Shown here one piece after another: positions 54,663 to 64,000 of a stretch of DNA of 64,000 nt. Positions within the stretch are counted from its first letter, which is position 1. Every line of letters starts with the position of its first letter. The position numbers and the translations under genes are program-made. The DNA is from Sphingomonas endophytica (GTDB taxonomy: Bacteria > Pseudomonadota > Alphaproteobacteria > Sphingomonadales > Sphingomonadaceae): contig NZ_LDTB01000007.1 in the NCBI RefSeq assembly GCF_001476895.1, forward strand, positions 22,329 through 86,328. Reading direction: 5' to 3'. A model generated the notes under the pieces. That model saw only the letters and a list, made by a program, of their open reading frames with translations, was not told the DNA's origin and did no database searches.

Positions 54663-55040
54663 ATGGCGCTCGACCACGGGTTGATCGACTGGATCGCCGA
54701 GGCGCTGGCGGCGGAAGGTGTCGTCACGCACCGGCGGATGATGGGCGGCGCGACGCTCTACCTCGACGGCACGGTATTCGCGATCGTCGGCGGCGACGGC
54801 GGTTTGTGGTTCAAGGGCGATGCCGAGAGCGACGCGACCTGGGACGCGGCGGGCTGCGCGCGCTTCACCCATGAGCGCGGCGACGGGACGATCGCGTCGA
54901 TGAACTATCGCCGCGCGCCGGAGGATTGCTACGACGATGCGGAGGCGGCGCGGGAATGGGCGCTGCTGGGCGTCGCGGCCGGGCGGCGCGCGCCGGCAAA
55001 GAAAAAGCCCTCTTCCCGAAGGAAGAGGGCCTCATCATGA
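54663..55040 (+). CDS. TfoX/Sxy N-terminal domain protein
   Basis: A 125-residue protein of the TfoX N-terminal domain (LDHGLIDWIAEALAAEGVVTHRRMMGGATLYLDGTVFAIVGGDGGLWFKGD). TfoX homologues regulate competence in some bacteria, but stand-alone N-domains are of unknown function. A GGGGAGAGCGAG ribosome-binding site sets the start at 54663. The last dozen codons (KKKPSSRRKRASS) are the terminator hairpin of the opposing ppa gene. Confidence 0.85.
   Translation: MALDHGLIDWIAEALAAEGVVTHRRMMGGATLYLDGTVFAIVGGDGGLWFKGDAESDATWDAAGCARFTHERGDGTIASMNYRRAPEDCYDDAEAAREWALLGVAAGRRAPAKKKPSSRRKRASS
55001..55030 (-). terminator. Terminator of ppa inside the tfoX-like 3' end
   Basis: A perfect ten-base stem GCCCTCTTCC / GGAAGAGGGC with a CGAA loop, followed on the minus strand by a T-run. 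It starts 12 bases after the ppa stop and is entirely within the tfoX-like coding region. Confidence 0.9.
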
Positions 55041-55041
55041 T

Positions 55042-55620
55042 TTACGCGCGGCCCGGCACGTCGTGGTCGTGCGGCTCTTCGCCCTCGGCCTTGGCGGCTT
55101 CGTAGCGCTCGATCGCTTCCATCACGATGCGGCGCGCTTCCTCGCGATCGCCCCAGGTGCCGATCCGCACCCACTTCTTCTTCTCCAGGTCCTTGTAGTG
55201 GGTGAAGAAGTGTTCGATCTGCGCGAACACGATCTCGGGCAGATCGTCCTTCTCGCCGACGTTGGTGTAATAGGGGAAGGTCGAGTCGACCGGCACGCAG
55301 ACCAGCTTCTCGTCGCCGCCGGCCTCGTCTTCCAGGTTCAGCACCGCGATCGGGCGCGCGCGCACGACGCAGCCGGGGATGAACGGCGAGCGTGCGACGA
55401 CCAGCGCGTCGAGCGGATCGCCGTCCGGCGACAGCGTGTGCGGCACGAAGCCGTAGTTCGCCGGATAGCGCATCGGCGTGTGCAGGATGCGGTCGACGAA
55501 CAGCGCGCCCGACGCCTTGTCGAACTCGTACTTCACCGGCTCGCCGCCGGTCGGCACCTCGATCACCACGTTCAGGTCGTCGGGCGGGCTCTTGCCCACC
55601 GGGATCAGGTCGATACGCAT
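55042..55620 (-). CDS. ppa: Inorganic pyrophosphatase
   Basis: A 192-residue family I pyrophosphatase hydrolysing PPi to phosphate. Metal-binding signature DGDPLDALVV, preceded by VIEVPTGGEPVKYEFDKASGALFVDRILHTPMRYPANYGFVPHT. Length is normal for the bacterial hexameric form. Own terminator downstream. Confidence 0.97.
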   Translation of the reverse strand: MRIDLIPVGKSPPDDLNVVIEVPTGGEPVKYEFDKASGALFVDRILHTPMRYPANYGFVPHTLSPDGDPLDALVVARSPFIPGCVVRARPIAVLNLEDEAGGDEKLVCVPVDSTFPYYTNVGEKDDLPEIVFAQIEHFFTHYKDLEKKKWVRIGTWGDREEARRIVMEAIERYEAAKAEGEEPHDHDVPGRA

Positions 55621-55653
55621 TCTCTTCCCCTCTGGAGGTGCGAACGCCCCGCG

Positions 55654-57576
55654 TCAGCGGGGCGCAAGAAGCCGGTCGAGACCGCTGTCGCCGGTGCCGA
55701 CCTTCTGAAGTGCCGGGTAACGCAAGCCATTATGATAGTCGAGTGCGACGCTGCGGTAGCGTTCGCCCTGCTTGACTGTCAGCGGGATCGGGGTCCGGCT
55801 ATCCTTGGCCGCGGTGATCGCCGCCTTCAGCCGCTCGGCGCTATACGCCTGGTTGTCCACCGCGACGATCTGGTCGCCGATCGCCAGCCCGGCCTTGAAC
55901 GCCGCGCTGTCCCAGGTCACGCCGGTCACCTCGCCATCGCCGCCCAGGGTCAATCCGCCCGAATAGGTCAGGTTGGTCGACTTGGATGCGGTTTCCGCCG
56001 CCTTGAACGACGGCGTCGGCGTGTCCTTGTAGATCAGTCTGTAGCCGTTGCGCGCGAAGCCCTCGATCGGCGCGCCCTCGGCGTGTTCTGTGAGGCGACG
56101 GTTGAGATAGCCCGCCCAATCCCATGGCACGATGCCGTTCAGCGTCCTGGCGACATCGTCGAACGTGTACGTCACCTCGCCCCAGTCGCCGTCGCGGATT
56201 CCGAAAAAGGCCTTTGCGAAATCGTCGATCGACTTCGTCCCGCCCGATTTCTCGCGCAGCAGCGAATCGACGTCCATCCAGACCAGCAGCCCCTCGTTGT
56301 AATAATCCTCGCTGCGCTGCCAGCTGGTCCAGCCCTTCGGCTTGCGCGACGAGATGATCGGGTCGTTGGTGGTGTCGATCAGCGCGCGCCACTGTCGCGC
56401 GGGCTGGCTGTCGTACAACGCCATGATCGCGGCGTACTGGTCCAGCGTGTCCTGCTTGCTGACCAGTCCCGAGCGCGCCTGCAGCACATAGCCCCAGAAC
56501 TGCGTCTGCCCCTCATACACCCACAAGGACGAATCGCGCATCGGGGTGCGATAGTCGGGCGTCCACAGCTCCGCCCCGCGCCGGAACTTCCCGTCCCAGC
56601 TATGCGTGAATTCATGCGGCAACAGGTTGCGGCGGCCCGGCCCGTCGTTCCACTTCGTGAAGTATCCCGGCGTCACGCCATTCTCGCTCGACCGGTGATG
56701 CTCCAGCCCGATTCCGCCGAGCTGGTCGGTGATCGACAGAAGGAATTCGTATTTGTCGTAATGCTGCGCGCCGAACGTCTTGACCGCCTGATCGACCAGC
56801 CGCGCATGTGCCGCGATCTGCTCCGGCGTCGCGTTCAGCTCGGCGGGATCGTCGGCGAAGACGTTCAGGTTGACGCGGGGGCTCAGCGGCCAGACCTTCC
56901 CGTACTTGCCCGCCAGCACCGGCGAATCGACCAGGATCTCGTAATTGGTCGTGTCGTAGTTGTAGGTCGCGCCCGTCTTCTTCGCCGGGATCGCCCCCGC
57001 CGCGGTCCAGCCGTCGGGATACTTCACCGTCATCTGGATCGGGATCGCCCTCGTGAAATACCCGGCCGGATACAGGCTGACCGAATTGGGCTGGAGCGAG
57101 ATCATCGTCGGCGTCATCGCGATCCGCCCCTGATTGCCTTGCGTCGCCGACAGGAACTGGAAGTTCGCCTCGATGGACTTCACTCCGGCGGGCACGTCGA
57201 TGTGGAAGGCGAAGACGTCGACCGTGTCGCGCGTCCATTCGATCCGCTTGCCATTGCCGGTGATGATCAGCCCGGCCAGCTTCTCGATCTCGCCGCGCGG
57301 GCTATGCGCGCCCGGCAGCCATTTCGGGAACAGCAGCACCATATGCCCCGCCTGCGGCACCGGGATCGTCTCCTGCACGCGGAAGATGCCCTGTTCGGTC
57401 TGGCTGGCATCGACGTTCAGCCGGATCGTACCGGGAAAGCGCACGTCGCGGGGGGCGGGGATCGTGTCGACGATCGGCACCGGCTGTGGCGCGCTGTTGC
57501 CCGCCGGGACTTGCGCGAGGGTAGGGGAGAGGCTGGCGGAGGCGAGAAGAGCGGCGAACGCGATACGACGGATCAT
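55654..57576 (-). CDS. M61-family glycyl aminopeptidase with PDZ domain
   Basis: A 640-residue secreted metallopeptidase. A signal peptide (RIAFAALLASASLSPTLAQ) is followed by an N-terminal beta domain. The zinc site HEFTH (LLPHEFTHSWDGKFRRGAELWTPDY, near residue 315) lies in the peptidase domain, and a PDZ domain follows near residues 530-600 (TWDSAAFKAGLAIGDQIVAVDNQAYSAERLKAAI). The family hydrolyses peptides with N-terminal Gly or Ala. Function in this host is unknown. Confidence 0.92.
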   Translation of the reverse strand: MIRRIAFAALLASASLSPTLAQVPAGNSAPQPVPIVDTIPAPRDVRFPGTIRLNVDASQTEQGIFRVQETIPVPQAGHMVLLFPKWLPGAHSPRGEIEKLAGLIITGNGKRIEWTRDTVDVFAFHIDVPAGVKSIEANFQFLSATQGNQGRIAMTPTMISLQPNSVSLYPAGYFTRAIPIQMTVKYPDGWTAAGAIPAKKTGATYNYDTTNYEILVDSPVLAGKYGKVWPLSPRVNLNVFADDPAELNATPEQIAAHARLVDQAVKTFGAQHYDKYEFLLSITDQLGGIGLEHHRSSENGVTPGYFTKWNDGPGRRNLLPHEFTHSWDGKFRRGAELWTPDYRTPMRDSSLWVYEGQTQFWGYVLQARSGLVSKQDTLDQYAAIMALYDSQPARQWRALIDTTNDPIISSRKPKGWTSWQRSEDYYNEGLLVWMDVDSLLREKSGGTKSIDDFAKAFFGIRDGDWGEVTYTFDDVARTLNGIVPWDWAGYLNRRLTEHAEGAPIEGFARNGYRLIYKDTPTPSFKAAETASKSTNLTYSGGLTLGGDGEVTGVTWDSAAFKAGLAIGDQIVAVDNQAYSAERLKAAITAAKDSRTPIPLTVKQGERYRSVALDYHNGLRYPALQKVGTGDSGLDRLLAPR

Positions 57577-57646
57577 CGGGGCTCCGATAAGGCAGGGTGA
57601 CTGTCGTGACTAACCAGCCGCTCGCCCCGGCGTCCAGCCCCTTTGC

Positions 57647-58297
57647 CTAACTCGCCCCCAGCACGTTGATGCTGAACGCGATCACGCCGAGGTTGAACAC
57701 GAACCCGGCCAGGCATTGCCCCAGCGCCACGCGCCGCGCCGCCGCCGACCCGATCGTCACGTCGGAGGTCTGGAACGTCATGCCCAGCGTGTAGCTGAAA
57801 TAGAGGAAGTCCCAGTAATCGGGCGCCTCCGTGTCCGGAAAGCCGATCCCGCCGCGATCCTTGCCCGCGTCGCCGGGCATGTAGAACAGATGCGCATAAT
57901 GCAGCGCATAGACCATGTTGAGGAACAGCCACGCCAGCGCCAGCGTCACGATCACCAGCAATCGGGCCTGTCCGTCCTCCCGCCCGCGCAATTCGCTGTC
58001 GACCGTCGCCAGGATCACCAGCACCACCACCGCCGCGACCGCCAGCAGCAGCCCGCGATTGGCGTCGTTCGCTGCCGACGCCGCGCGCATCTGCTGCGGC
58101 GTGTCATGCCCGAACAACGCGACGACGCTCAGCAGGAACACGATCGCGGCGATATCGAACCCCGCCATCACCCCGCGCGCCGCGCCCAGCCACGGCACCA
58201 GCGCCGCGACCGCACCCGCCGCCACGACCGCGAACAGCACGAAGCGCGGCGGCGCGACGCGCTGTCCCAATCCCCACCATCGCGGTCGATCGCTCAT
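57647..58297 (-). CDS. DUF1345 membrane protein
   Basis: A 216-residue protein with five to six hydrophobic segments. The C-terminal pattern [55 protein letters not shown] is the DUF1345 signature. Function unknown. It diverges from hisS with 52 bases between. Confidence 0.9.
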   Translation of the reverse strand: MSDRPRWWGLGQRVAPPRFVLFAVVAAGAVAALVPWLGAARGVMAGFDIAAIVFLLSVVALFGHDTPQQMRAASAANDANRGLLLAVAAVVVLVILATVDSELRGREDGQARLLVIVTLALAWLFLNMVYALHYAHLFYMPGDAGKDRGGIGFPDTEAPDYWDFLYFSYTLGMTFQTSDVTIGSAAARRVALGQCLAGFVFNLGVIAFSINVLGAS

Positions 58298-58349
58298 GCG
58301 AACAGGCGCTAGCGCTTGGGGCTGGCCGCGACTAGATGCACGCGCCTAT

Positions 58350-59674
58350 ATGGCCCGTATTCCGACACCGCAGCGCGTGCGTGGCACGCAGGACATCTTC
58401 CGCGACGAACAGCGCCGCTTCGCGCACGTCCTCGACACGTTCGAGCGCGTGCGGCGGCTCTATTGCTTCGAACGCGTCGAGGTGCCGGTGTTCGAGGATA
58501 CGCAGGTCTTCGCGCGCTCGATCGGCGAGACGACCGATGTCGTGTCGAAGGAGATGTACACCTTTCCCGACAAGGGCGACGACCTGCTGACGCTGCGCCC
58601 CGAATTCACGGCGGGAATCGCGCGCGCCTACATCACCAACGGCTGGCAGCAGTTCGCGCCGCTGAAGCTGACGACCAGCGGCGCGGTGTTCCGCTACGAA
58701 CGCCCGCAAAAGGGTCGCTATCGCCAGTTCCACCAGATCGACGCCGAGATAATCGGCGCGCCCGAACCGGCAGCCGACGTCGAACTGCTCACGCTCGCCG
58801 ATCAGTTGCTGCACGAACTGGGCGTGGCCGAGGGCGTGACGCTGCAACTCAACACGCTCGGCGATGCCGCGACCCGCGACGCGTGGCGCGACGCGCTGGT
58901 GGCCCATTTCGAGGCGCATCGCGGCGAGTTGAGCGAGGACAGCCTGACGCGCCTCGACAAGAACCCGCTGCGCATCCTCGACAGCAAGGACCCGCGCGAC
59001 CGCCCGATCGCCGACGCCGCCCCCGGCATCGACGCCTATATGAGCGCCGAGGCGGGCGCCTTCTTCGACAGCGTGCAGAAGGGGTTGCAGGCAGCGGGCG
59101 TCGCCTTCCAGCGCAACGAGCGGCTGGTGCGCGGCCTCGACTATTACCGCCACACCGCGTTCGAGTTCGTCACCGACCGGCTCGGCGCGCAGGGCACCGT
59201 GCTGGCAGGCGGGCGCTACGACGGGCTGGTCGAAAGCCTCGGCGGACCGGCGACGGCGGGCGTCGGCTGGGCGGCAGGGGTCGAGCGGCTGGCGATGCTG
59301 CTCGAGGAGCCGCATGTCGAAAGACCAGCTATCTCAGTGATCCCAGAAACGCCATCGGCCGAGCAGATGGCCATCCGCATTTCCGCGACCCTTCGTAGGC
59401 TGGGCTTCAGCGTTGATATCGGTTTTCGAGGCAAGGCGAAAAAGCGCTTTGAGGAAGCTGCAAAGGCGAAGTCCGGCGGACGCGTGATCGTTGGGTGCGA
59501 TCAGTTTCCAAATGGGGATGCCGCCGGCATCTCTGTTCGAGCCAATCAAGAGCACGAACTTGGCGACGCTCACGTTGAAGCCATACTGAACGCTCTCTCT
59601 CAGGTCCTCCAAGTCGAGCGCTCGTGGGATGTCGCGAGGGCAGGGCAGATTGATGCGGTGGTGCGGCTTCCCGC

Positions 59675-59678
<4 letters not shown>
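58350..59678 (+). CDS. hisS: Histidyl-tRNA synthetase with atypical C-terminal domain
   Basis: A 442-residue class II synthetase. Catalytic core: [14 protein letters not shown], motif 2 [28 protein letters not shown], histidine-A region [15 protein letters not shown], motif 3 [12 protein letters not shown]. From about base 59320 (residue 324) the sequence changes to lower-GC, foreign-looking codon use (AGA, AGG, CGA, ATA, CTT, TTT). It encodes a divergent anticodon-binding-like domain ([43 protein letters not shown]...[31 protein letters not shown]). The ATG at 58350 gives the normal start. Overlaps prfA by four bases. Confidence 0.95.
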
Positions 59679-60751
<1,073 letters not shown>

Positions 60752-60911
60752 CGCAGGCTGGCCTGTCGCTGCTTGCGACAGGACTCGGCCAAGCTCGGCG
60801 GGCGGGGCATCGCCCCGACCGACGACGCGGCTTTGCCGCGGCGCTGTCCTACACGCCCCATCACACGCTATTATCCCATTCGTCTCTTCCAAAGTGGACC
60901 CTATGCCCCCC

Positions 60912-60989
60912 CGTCATTGCGAGCGCAGCGAAGCAATCCAGAGCGTCCGGGCAACAGCCCTGGATTGCTTCGCTGCGCTCGCAATGACG
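60912..60989. repeat. Palindromic REP-like element, GCGAAGCAATCC family
   Basis: CGTCATTGCGAGCGCAGCG...AAGCAATCCAG and the inverse CTGGATTGCTTCGCTG...GCAATGACG, about 17 bases apart. Nearly the same as 54547-54623. Confidence 0.9.
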
Positions 60990-61017
60990 GGGGGAGGCGG
61001 ACCCCACACCCCCGCCC

Positions 61018-61061
61018 GAATGTTGAGTCACCGCGCTACCGTCTCAACATTCGCAACATTC
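61018..61061. repeat. Hairpin element copy 1 before prmC
   Basis: GAATGTTGAG (61018-61027), 15 bases, CTCAACATTC (61043-61052), then a further CAACATTC at 61054-61061. A second copy with the same spacing lies at 61174-61217. Confidence 0.8.
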
Positions 61062-61079
61062 GCGCGCGCCCCGCTCTCC

Positions 61080-61105
61080 CGTGTTCCGGCGAACGCCGGA
61101 ACCCA
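61080..61105. repeat. Single REP-like hairpin between the two prmC elements
   Basis: GTGTTCCGGCGAACGCCGG...AACCCAG, a small hairpin of REP character without an inverted partner. Confidence 0.5.
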
Positions 61106-61173
61106 GAGTCAAGCAAAACAAGGCCTTGTGGCAGCAATCGCCGCCACGTCACGCCGCTTGTCGCGTGCGACCG

Positions 61174-61217
61174 GAATGTTGAGTCACCCCGTCACCACCT
61201 CAACATTCACAACATTC
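61174..61217. repeat. Hairpin element copy 2 before prmC
   Basis: GAATGTTGAG (61174-61183), 15 bases, CTCAACATTC (61199-61208), then CAACATTC again (61210-61217). It ends 12 bases before the prmC ATG, where it could affect translation or bind a regulator. Confidence 0.8.
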
Positions 61218-61228
61218 GCGGTGCGGGC

Positions 61229-62047
61229 ATGACCCCCCGCGAGGCCCTCCGCGACGCCGCCCGGCGCTTCGCCTTCTCGCCAACCGCGCGCCTCGACGCC
61301 GAGCTGTTGCTCGCCCACGCGCTGAACATCACCCGTGAGCGCCTGCTCCTCACCCTCGACGATCACCCCGTTCCGGACGGGTTCGCCGCCCTCGCCGCGC
61401 GCCGGGCCGCGCACGAACCGGTCGCCTATATCACCGGTACGCGCGCCTTCTGGACGATCGACCTGCACGTCGGTCCCGGCGTCCTCGTCCCGCGCGCCGA
61501 CAGTGAGACCTTGCTCGACGCCGCCGTCGATCATTTCAAGGGCACCCAGGGCCCGCGCCGGATCCTCGACCTCGGCACCGGCCCCGGCACGCTGTTGCTC
61601 GCGGCGCTCGACCAATGGCCCGACGCACACGGGGAGGGGGTCGACGCCTCCGACACCGCGCTCGGCTATGCCCGTCGCAATGCCGAGGCGCTTGGCCTCG
61701 CCGCCCGCGCGCGCTTGGCGCGCGGCGACTGGGCGGACGGGATCACCGCTACCTACGACCTCATCCTCACCAATCCGCCCTATGTCGAGGCCGGCGCCGC
61801 GCTTCCCGAGGAGGTGGCGGCATACGAACCCGCAGCCGCGCTCTTTGCCGGTGCGGACGGTCTCGACGACTATCACCGCATCGCGCGCCAGCTTCCGCCG
61901 TTGCTCGCGCCCGGGGGCGTGGCCTGTGTGGAGATCGGCGCGGATCAGGGGCGATCCGCCGCAGCCTTGTTCCTCGATCGGGGGCTATCGGTCAGCATCC
62001 GCCGCGATCTGGGTGATCGCGACCGCTGTCTGGTGGTCACGGGTTGA
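61229..62047 (+). CDS. prmC: Release-factor glutamine methyltransferase PrmC
   Basis: A 272-residue methyltransferase that modifies the GGQ glutamine of RF1 and RF2. SAM loop ILDLGTGPGTLLLA, catalytic NPPY in LILTNPPYVEAGAALPEEV, and the N-terminal RF-binding domain. The ATG at 61229 fits (MTPREALRDAARRFAFSPTARLDAELLLAHAL). Downstream of prfA, a conserved linkage. Confidence 0.95.
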   Translation: MTPREALRDAARRFAFSPTARLDAELLLAHALNITRERLLLTLDDHPVPDGFAALAARRAAHEPVAYITGTRAFWTIDLHVGPGVLVPRADSETLLDAAVDHFKGTQGPRRILDLGTGPGTLLLAALDQWPDAHGEGVDASDTALGYARRNAEALGLAARARLARGDWADGITATYDLILTNPPYVEAGAALPEEVAAYEPAAALFAGADGLDDYHRIARQLPPLLAPGGVACVEIGADQGRSAAALFLDRGLSVSIRRDLGDRDRCLVVTG

Positions 62048-62294
62048 TTTTGCGCGCCTACGCACCAATATTTCGCTTTGAGAACGCCTGCCGTGCGTCT
62101 AGAGACGGCGCAGGGGCTCGCGAACTCACCGACATGCGTTGGATGGCGCGCCTGCCCTCCCTTCGTCATCAACCGCTGCGGTCCGGCGGTCATGGCAGGC
62201 CCACGACACGAACGTCGTCGTGGCGCCGGGGAACGATTGCAACCCGTGCATCGGGAGCGAATGCCGGTTTTGGTTCCAGGACGAGGACAGTGAT

Positions 62295-63101
62295 TTGATC
62301 AACAACCGTCAGAACGGTCGCCGTCGCGGCCGTGGTGGTGGCCCGCAGCGTCAGGGTGGCGGCGGCGGCCATGGGCAGCGTGACAGCGGCAACCGGATCG
62401 ACAGCCGCGCGCGTGGCAATGCCGCGCAACTGCTCGAAAAGTACAAGAACATGGCGCGCGACGCGCAGATGGCGGGCGATCGGGTCAACACCGAATATTA
62501 CCTGCAGTTCGCGGATCATTATTTCCGCGTCCTCGCCGATCAGCGCGGCCGCAGCGACGATCAGCAGCCGATGCGTCGCCAGCGCGACGATTTCGACCAG
62601 TTCGACGACGCCGATGATTTCGGTGACGAGGGCGAGCCGATCCGGGCCGACGATCAATCGCGCATGAGCGAGGTCGAGCAGCCGCAGCGTCAGGAGCGTT
62701 TCCGCGAGAACCGTGCCCGTGACGATCGCCAGCGTGACGATCGCCAGCGTGACGATCGTTCCCGTGAGGAACGTCCGCGCGGGGAACGTCAGCGCGACGA
62801 CCGTCAGCGTCCCGAGCGCGCCGCGCCGGTCGCCGAGGCGCCGGTCGCGCCGGTGCCCGAGGATCGGGATGCTCCCGTAGCAGCGGCGCAGGGTGAGGAA
62901 GAGGCGGGCACTCGTCGTCGCCGTACCCGCAAGCCGCGCGAGGAAGCGGTGCAGGCCGACGCTCCCGCGTTCGATGCCGATCGCCTGCCTCCCGCGCTCG
63001 GTACCGCTGCCGAGCCGGAGGCACCGGCCGGAGAGGAGGCGCCCAAGCCGCGCCGCCGTCGGGTCCGCGCCGCCTCGACCGAGATCGCGGCCGCCGAGTA
63101 A
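62295..63101 (+). CDS. DUF4167 protein
   Basis: A 268-residue protein starting with TTG at 62295 after AGGACAGTGA. The N-terminus MINNRQNGRRRGRGGGPQRQGGGG and SRARGNAAQLLEKYKNMARDAQMAGDRVNTEYYLQFADHYFRVLADQRGR form the DUF4167 domain (about residues 1-85), widespread in Alphaproteobacteria. The rest is a disordered, highly charged tail with repeats of RQRDD encoded by 15-base tandem repeats, then Arg-rich Arg/Lys patches. The basic, Gly/Arg-rich ends suggest nucleic-acid binding; function is unknown. Confidence 0.88.
   Translation: MINNRQNGRRRGRGGGPQRQGGGGGHGQRDSGNRIDSRARGNAAQLLEKYKNMARDAQMAGDRVNTEYYLQFADHYFRVLADQRGRSDDQQPMRRQRDDFDQFDDADDFGDEGEPIRADDQSRMSEVEQPQRQERFRENRARDDRQRDDRQRDDRSREERPRGERQRDDRQRPERAAPVAEAPVAPVPEDRDAPVAAAQGEEEAGTRRRRTRKPREEAVQADAPAFDADRLPPALGTAAEPEAPAGEEAPKPRRRRVRAASTEIAAAE
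62700..62830 (+). repeat. 15-base tandem repeats in the DUF4167 gene
   Basis: GTGACGATCGCCAGC is repeated two or three times and followed by degenerate units encoding R-x-R-D/E-D, giving a run of charged pentapeptides. Slippage-prone; length probably varies between strains. Confidence 0.7.
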
Positions 63102-63127
63102 CCGGCGCGTCTCTCAACGGCTCATCT

Positions 63128-63161
63128 GACGGCCGGCGTTCGTTCGCGAACGCCGGCCGTC
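63128..63161 (+). terminator. Strong hairpin after the DUF4167 gene
   Basis: A perfect 15-base stem GACGGCCGGCGTTCG / CGAACGCCGGCCGTC closed by a TTCG tetraloop, 27 bases after the stop. There is no clear T-run, so it may be a processing or stability hairpin. Confidence 0.75.
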
Positions 63162-63241
63162 GTCGCTTCCGCGGCTTGTCTTTGCGCGTGGATATGGGAT
63201 GCTCTTCCCGCGACAACGATCGCATCGCCAGGGAGAGGACC

Positions 63242-63673
63242 ATGACCATCGCCGCCATTCTCGGTCGCAAGGGTGCCGACACGATCGCGATCGCCCCCGA
63301 TACGCCGCTGCGCGACGCGATCGCGCTGCTGGCCGAACATCGCATCGGCGCTGTGCCGGTCGTGGACGGGGTGGTGGTGCGGGGGATCTTCTCCGAACGC
63401 GACGTCGTCCGCCTGTTGGCCGATGGTGATGCCGCGCAGCTGCTCGCGACGGCGATCGGCGACCTGATGACCCGCGAACCGCTGACGGTCACGCGCGACG
63501 ACTCGGTCCTCGCGGCCCTGTCACTGATGACCCATCGCCGCATCCGCCATTTGCCGGTGGTGGAGGGCGGTGCACTGATCGGGATCGTGTCGATCGGCGA
63601 CCTCGTCAAATACCGCATCGACCGCATCGAAGCCGATGCGGCAGCAATGCGTGATTATATTCAGCAGACGTGA
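63242..63673 (+). CDS. CBS-domain protein
   Basis: A 143-residue protein made of two CBS repeats (residues about 8-62, IAIAPDTPLRDAIALLAEHRIGAVPVVDGVVVRGIFSERDVVRLL; about 75-130, LTVTRDDSVLAALSLMTHRRIRHLPVVEGGALIGIVSIGDLVKYRI). Such proteins bind adenosine nucleotides and act as energy sensors. A GGGAGAGG ribosome-binding site fixes the ATG at 63242. Partner unknown. Confidence 0.9.
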   Translation: MTIAAILGRKGADTIAIAPDTPLRDAIALLAEHRIGAVPVVDGVVVRGIFSERDVVRLLADGDAAQLLATAIGDLMTREPLTVTRDDSVLAALSLMTHRRIRHLPVVEGGALIGIVSIGDLVKYRIDRIEADAAAMRDYIQQT

Positions 63674-63771
63674 TTCGCCCCGCCCGCTCGTGACTGGCCG
63701 CAGGCAGATGCGGAAAAACGGCGGATTTCTGCGGGGTTCCGATCCCGACGACATAAAATTGCAAAAAGTAT

Positions 63772-63800
63772 TTGACGGTTCTGTCATGGGCCCGTAGAGG
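63772..63800 (+). promoter_or_regulatory. rRNA operon promoter
   Basis: TTGACG, 17 bases, TAGAGG, with an A/T-rich upstream stretch (about 63751-63770) like an UP element. The layout resembles strong alphaproteobacterial rrn promoters. No gene is seen in 63674-64000. Confidence 0.7.
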
Positions 63801-63805
63801 GCTGT

Positions 63806-64000
63806 TCACCGCAGCGGCGTTGCTCTTTTCAGGAGCGGTTGCAGCGGTCGCCACATGGACGGACAGCGGTCTTTCGCTAGAGATAGCGGGATTGATCGAT
63901 TGTCCGGTTTGTTTGTGGATGGTTCTTTGACATTGTAGGTTGTACCTTAACACCATCTGACGCTGCCGACGAAGAGATTGGACAAGCACCAGGTGAGCAC
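63806..64000 (+). ncRNA. rRNA operon leader with boxA
   Basis: The leader contains GTTCTTTGACATT (63922-63934), a close match to the boxA antitermination element that precedes 16S rRNA genes. The 16S start (AGAGTTTGATC) is not reached, so it lies beyond the right edge. The identification is from promoter plus boxA. Confidence 0.7.

Noticed and set aside
57577..57646. Regulatory element between the M61 peptidase and DUF1345 genes
   Set aside because: The 70 bases show no convincing promoter, hairpin or repeat.
60752..61228. Possible CRISPR or mobile element between prfA and prmC
   Set aside because: Only two copies of a hairpin and two REP-type repeats are present, with no regular spacer array, no transposase and no target-site duplication.
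63606..63989. A 127-codon open frame on the minus strand at the right edge
   Set aside because: It covers the rRNA promoter, leader and boxA and has no recognisable domain or ribosome-binding site.

Overview
The window is GC-rich, densely packed bacterial DNA, most likely from a Sphingomonas or a close relative (Alphaproteobacteria, Sphingomonadales). The reasons are a COQ9-family ubiquinone protein, a DUF4167 protein, CtrA-like half-sites, an rRNA promoter of the TTGAC / TAGAGG type, a complete lateral flagellar gene set with short alphaproteobacterial variants, and many REP-like hairpin repeats. The assignment rests on gene content and style; no search was run.

Layout. 1-12.7 kb holds housekeeping genes: the metX end and metW, a response regulator and an HWE histidine kinase, ssb, feoAB, coq9 and a DMT transporter, tlpA diverging from argH, then a small lipoprotein, lysA, a siroheme-synthase-like gene and zntB. 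12.9-49.6 kb is one flagellar island. Its minus-strand block runs flbD-like, fliE F G H I J K L M N O P Q R, flhB, fliD, fliS. Flagellin follows alone on the plus strand, then flgJ-like transglycosylase-flhA-fliA and flgA-flgM-flgN on the minus strand, preceded by a miniature MotA/MotB-like pair. The plus-strand block is flgB C D E F G H I J K L, ending with a conventional motA-motB. 49.6-63.7 kb is housekeeping again: an acyltransferase, ispG, an AbrB/VapC-type toxin-antitoxin pair, transporters, tfoX-like, ppa, an M61 peptidase, DUF1345, hisS-prfA-prmC, DUF4167 and a CBS protein. The last 300 bases are the promoter and leader of an rRNA operon whose 16S gene lies beyond the edge.

How the flagellar genes fit together. 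The promoters I can read suggest a hierarchy. A sigma-54 activator without a receiver domain heads the large fli operon. Sigma-54 boxes precede flgB (38655-38670), the transglycosylase-flhA-fliA operon (35882-35897) and the mini-stator-flgA operon (38516-38531). FliA would then read a sigma-28-like box of fixed geometry (TAAAG, 14 bases, GTCGTTT or GCCGTTT) before flagellin, flgM-flgN and fliD-fliS, with FlgM as the anti-sigma factor. Two of the sigma-54 boxes and the fliD box lie so close to the start codon that leaderless mRNAs are predicted.

The least ordinary items are: hisS, whose anticodon-binding domain is written in foreign codon usage; the second, shortened stator pair; a duplicated hairpin element in front of prmC; a near-perfect palindrome over the start of the toxin-antitoxin operon; a FliM without its CheY-docking peptide; and an FlgH without any cysteine. 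I found no prophage, CRISPR array, tRNA or insertion sequence, and no clearly new multi-gene system.
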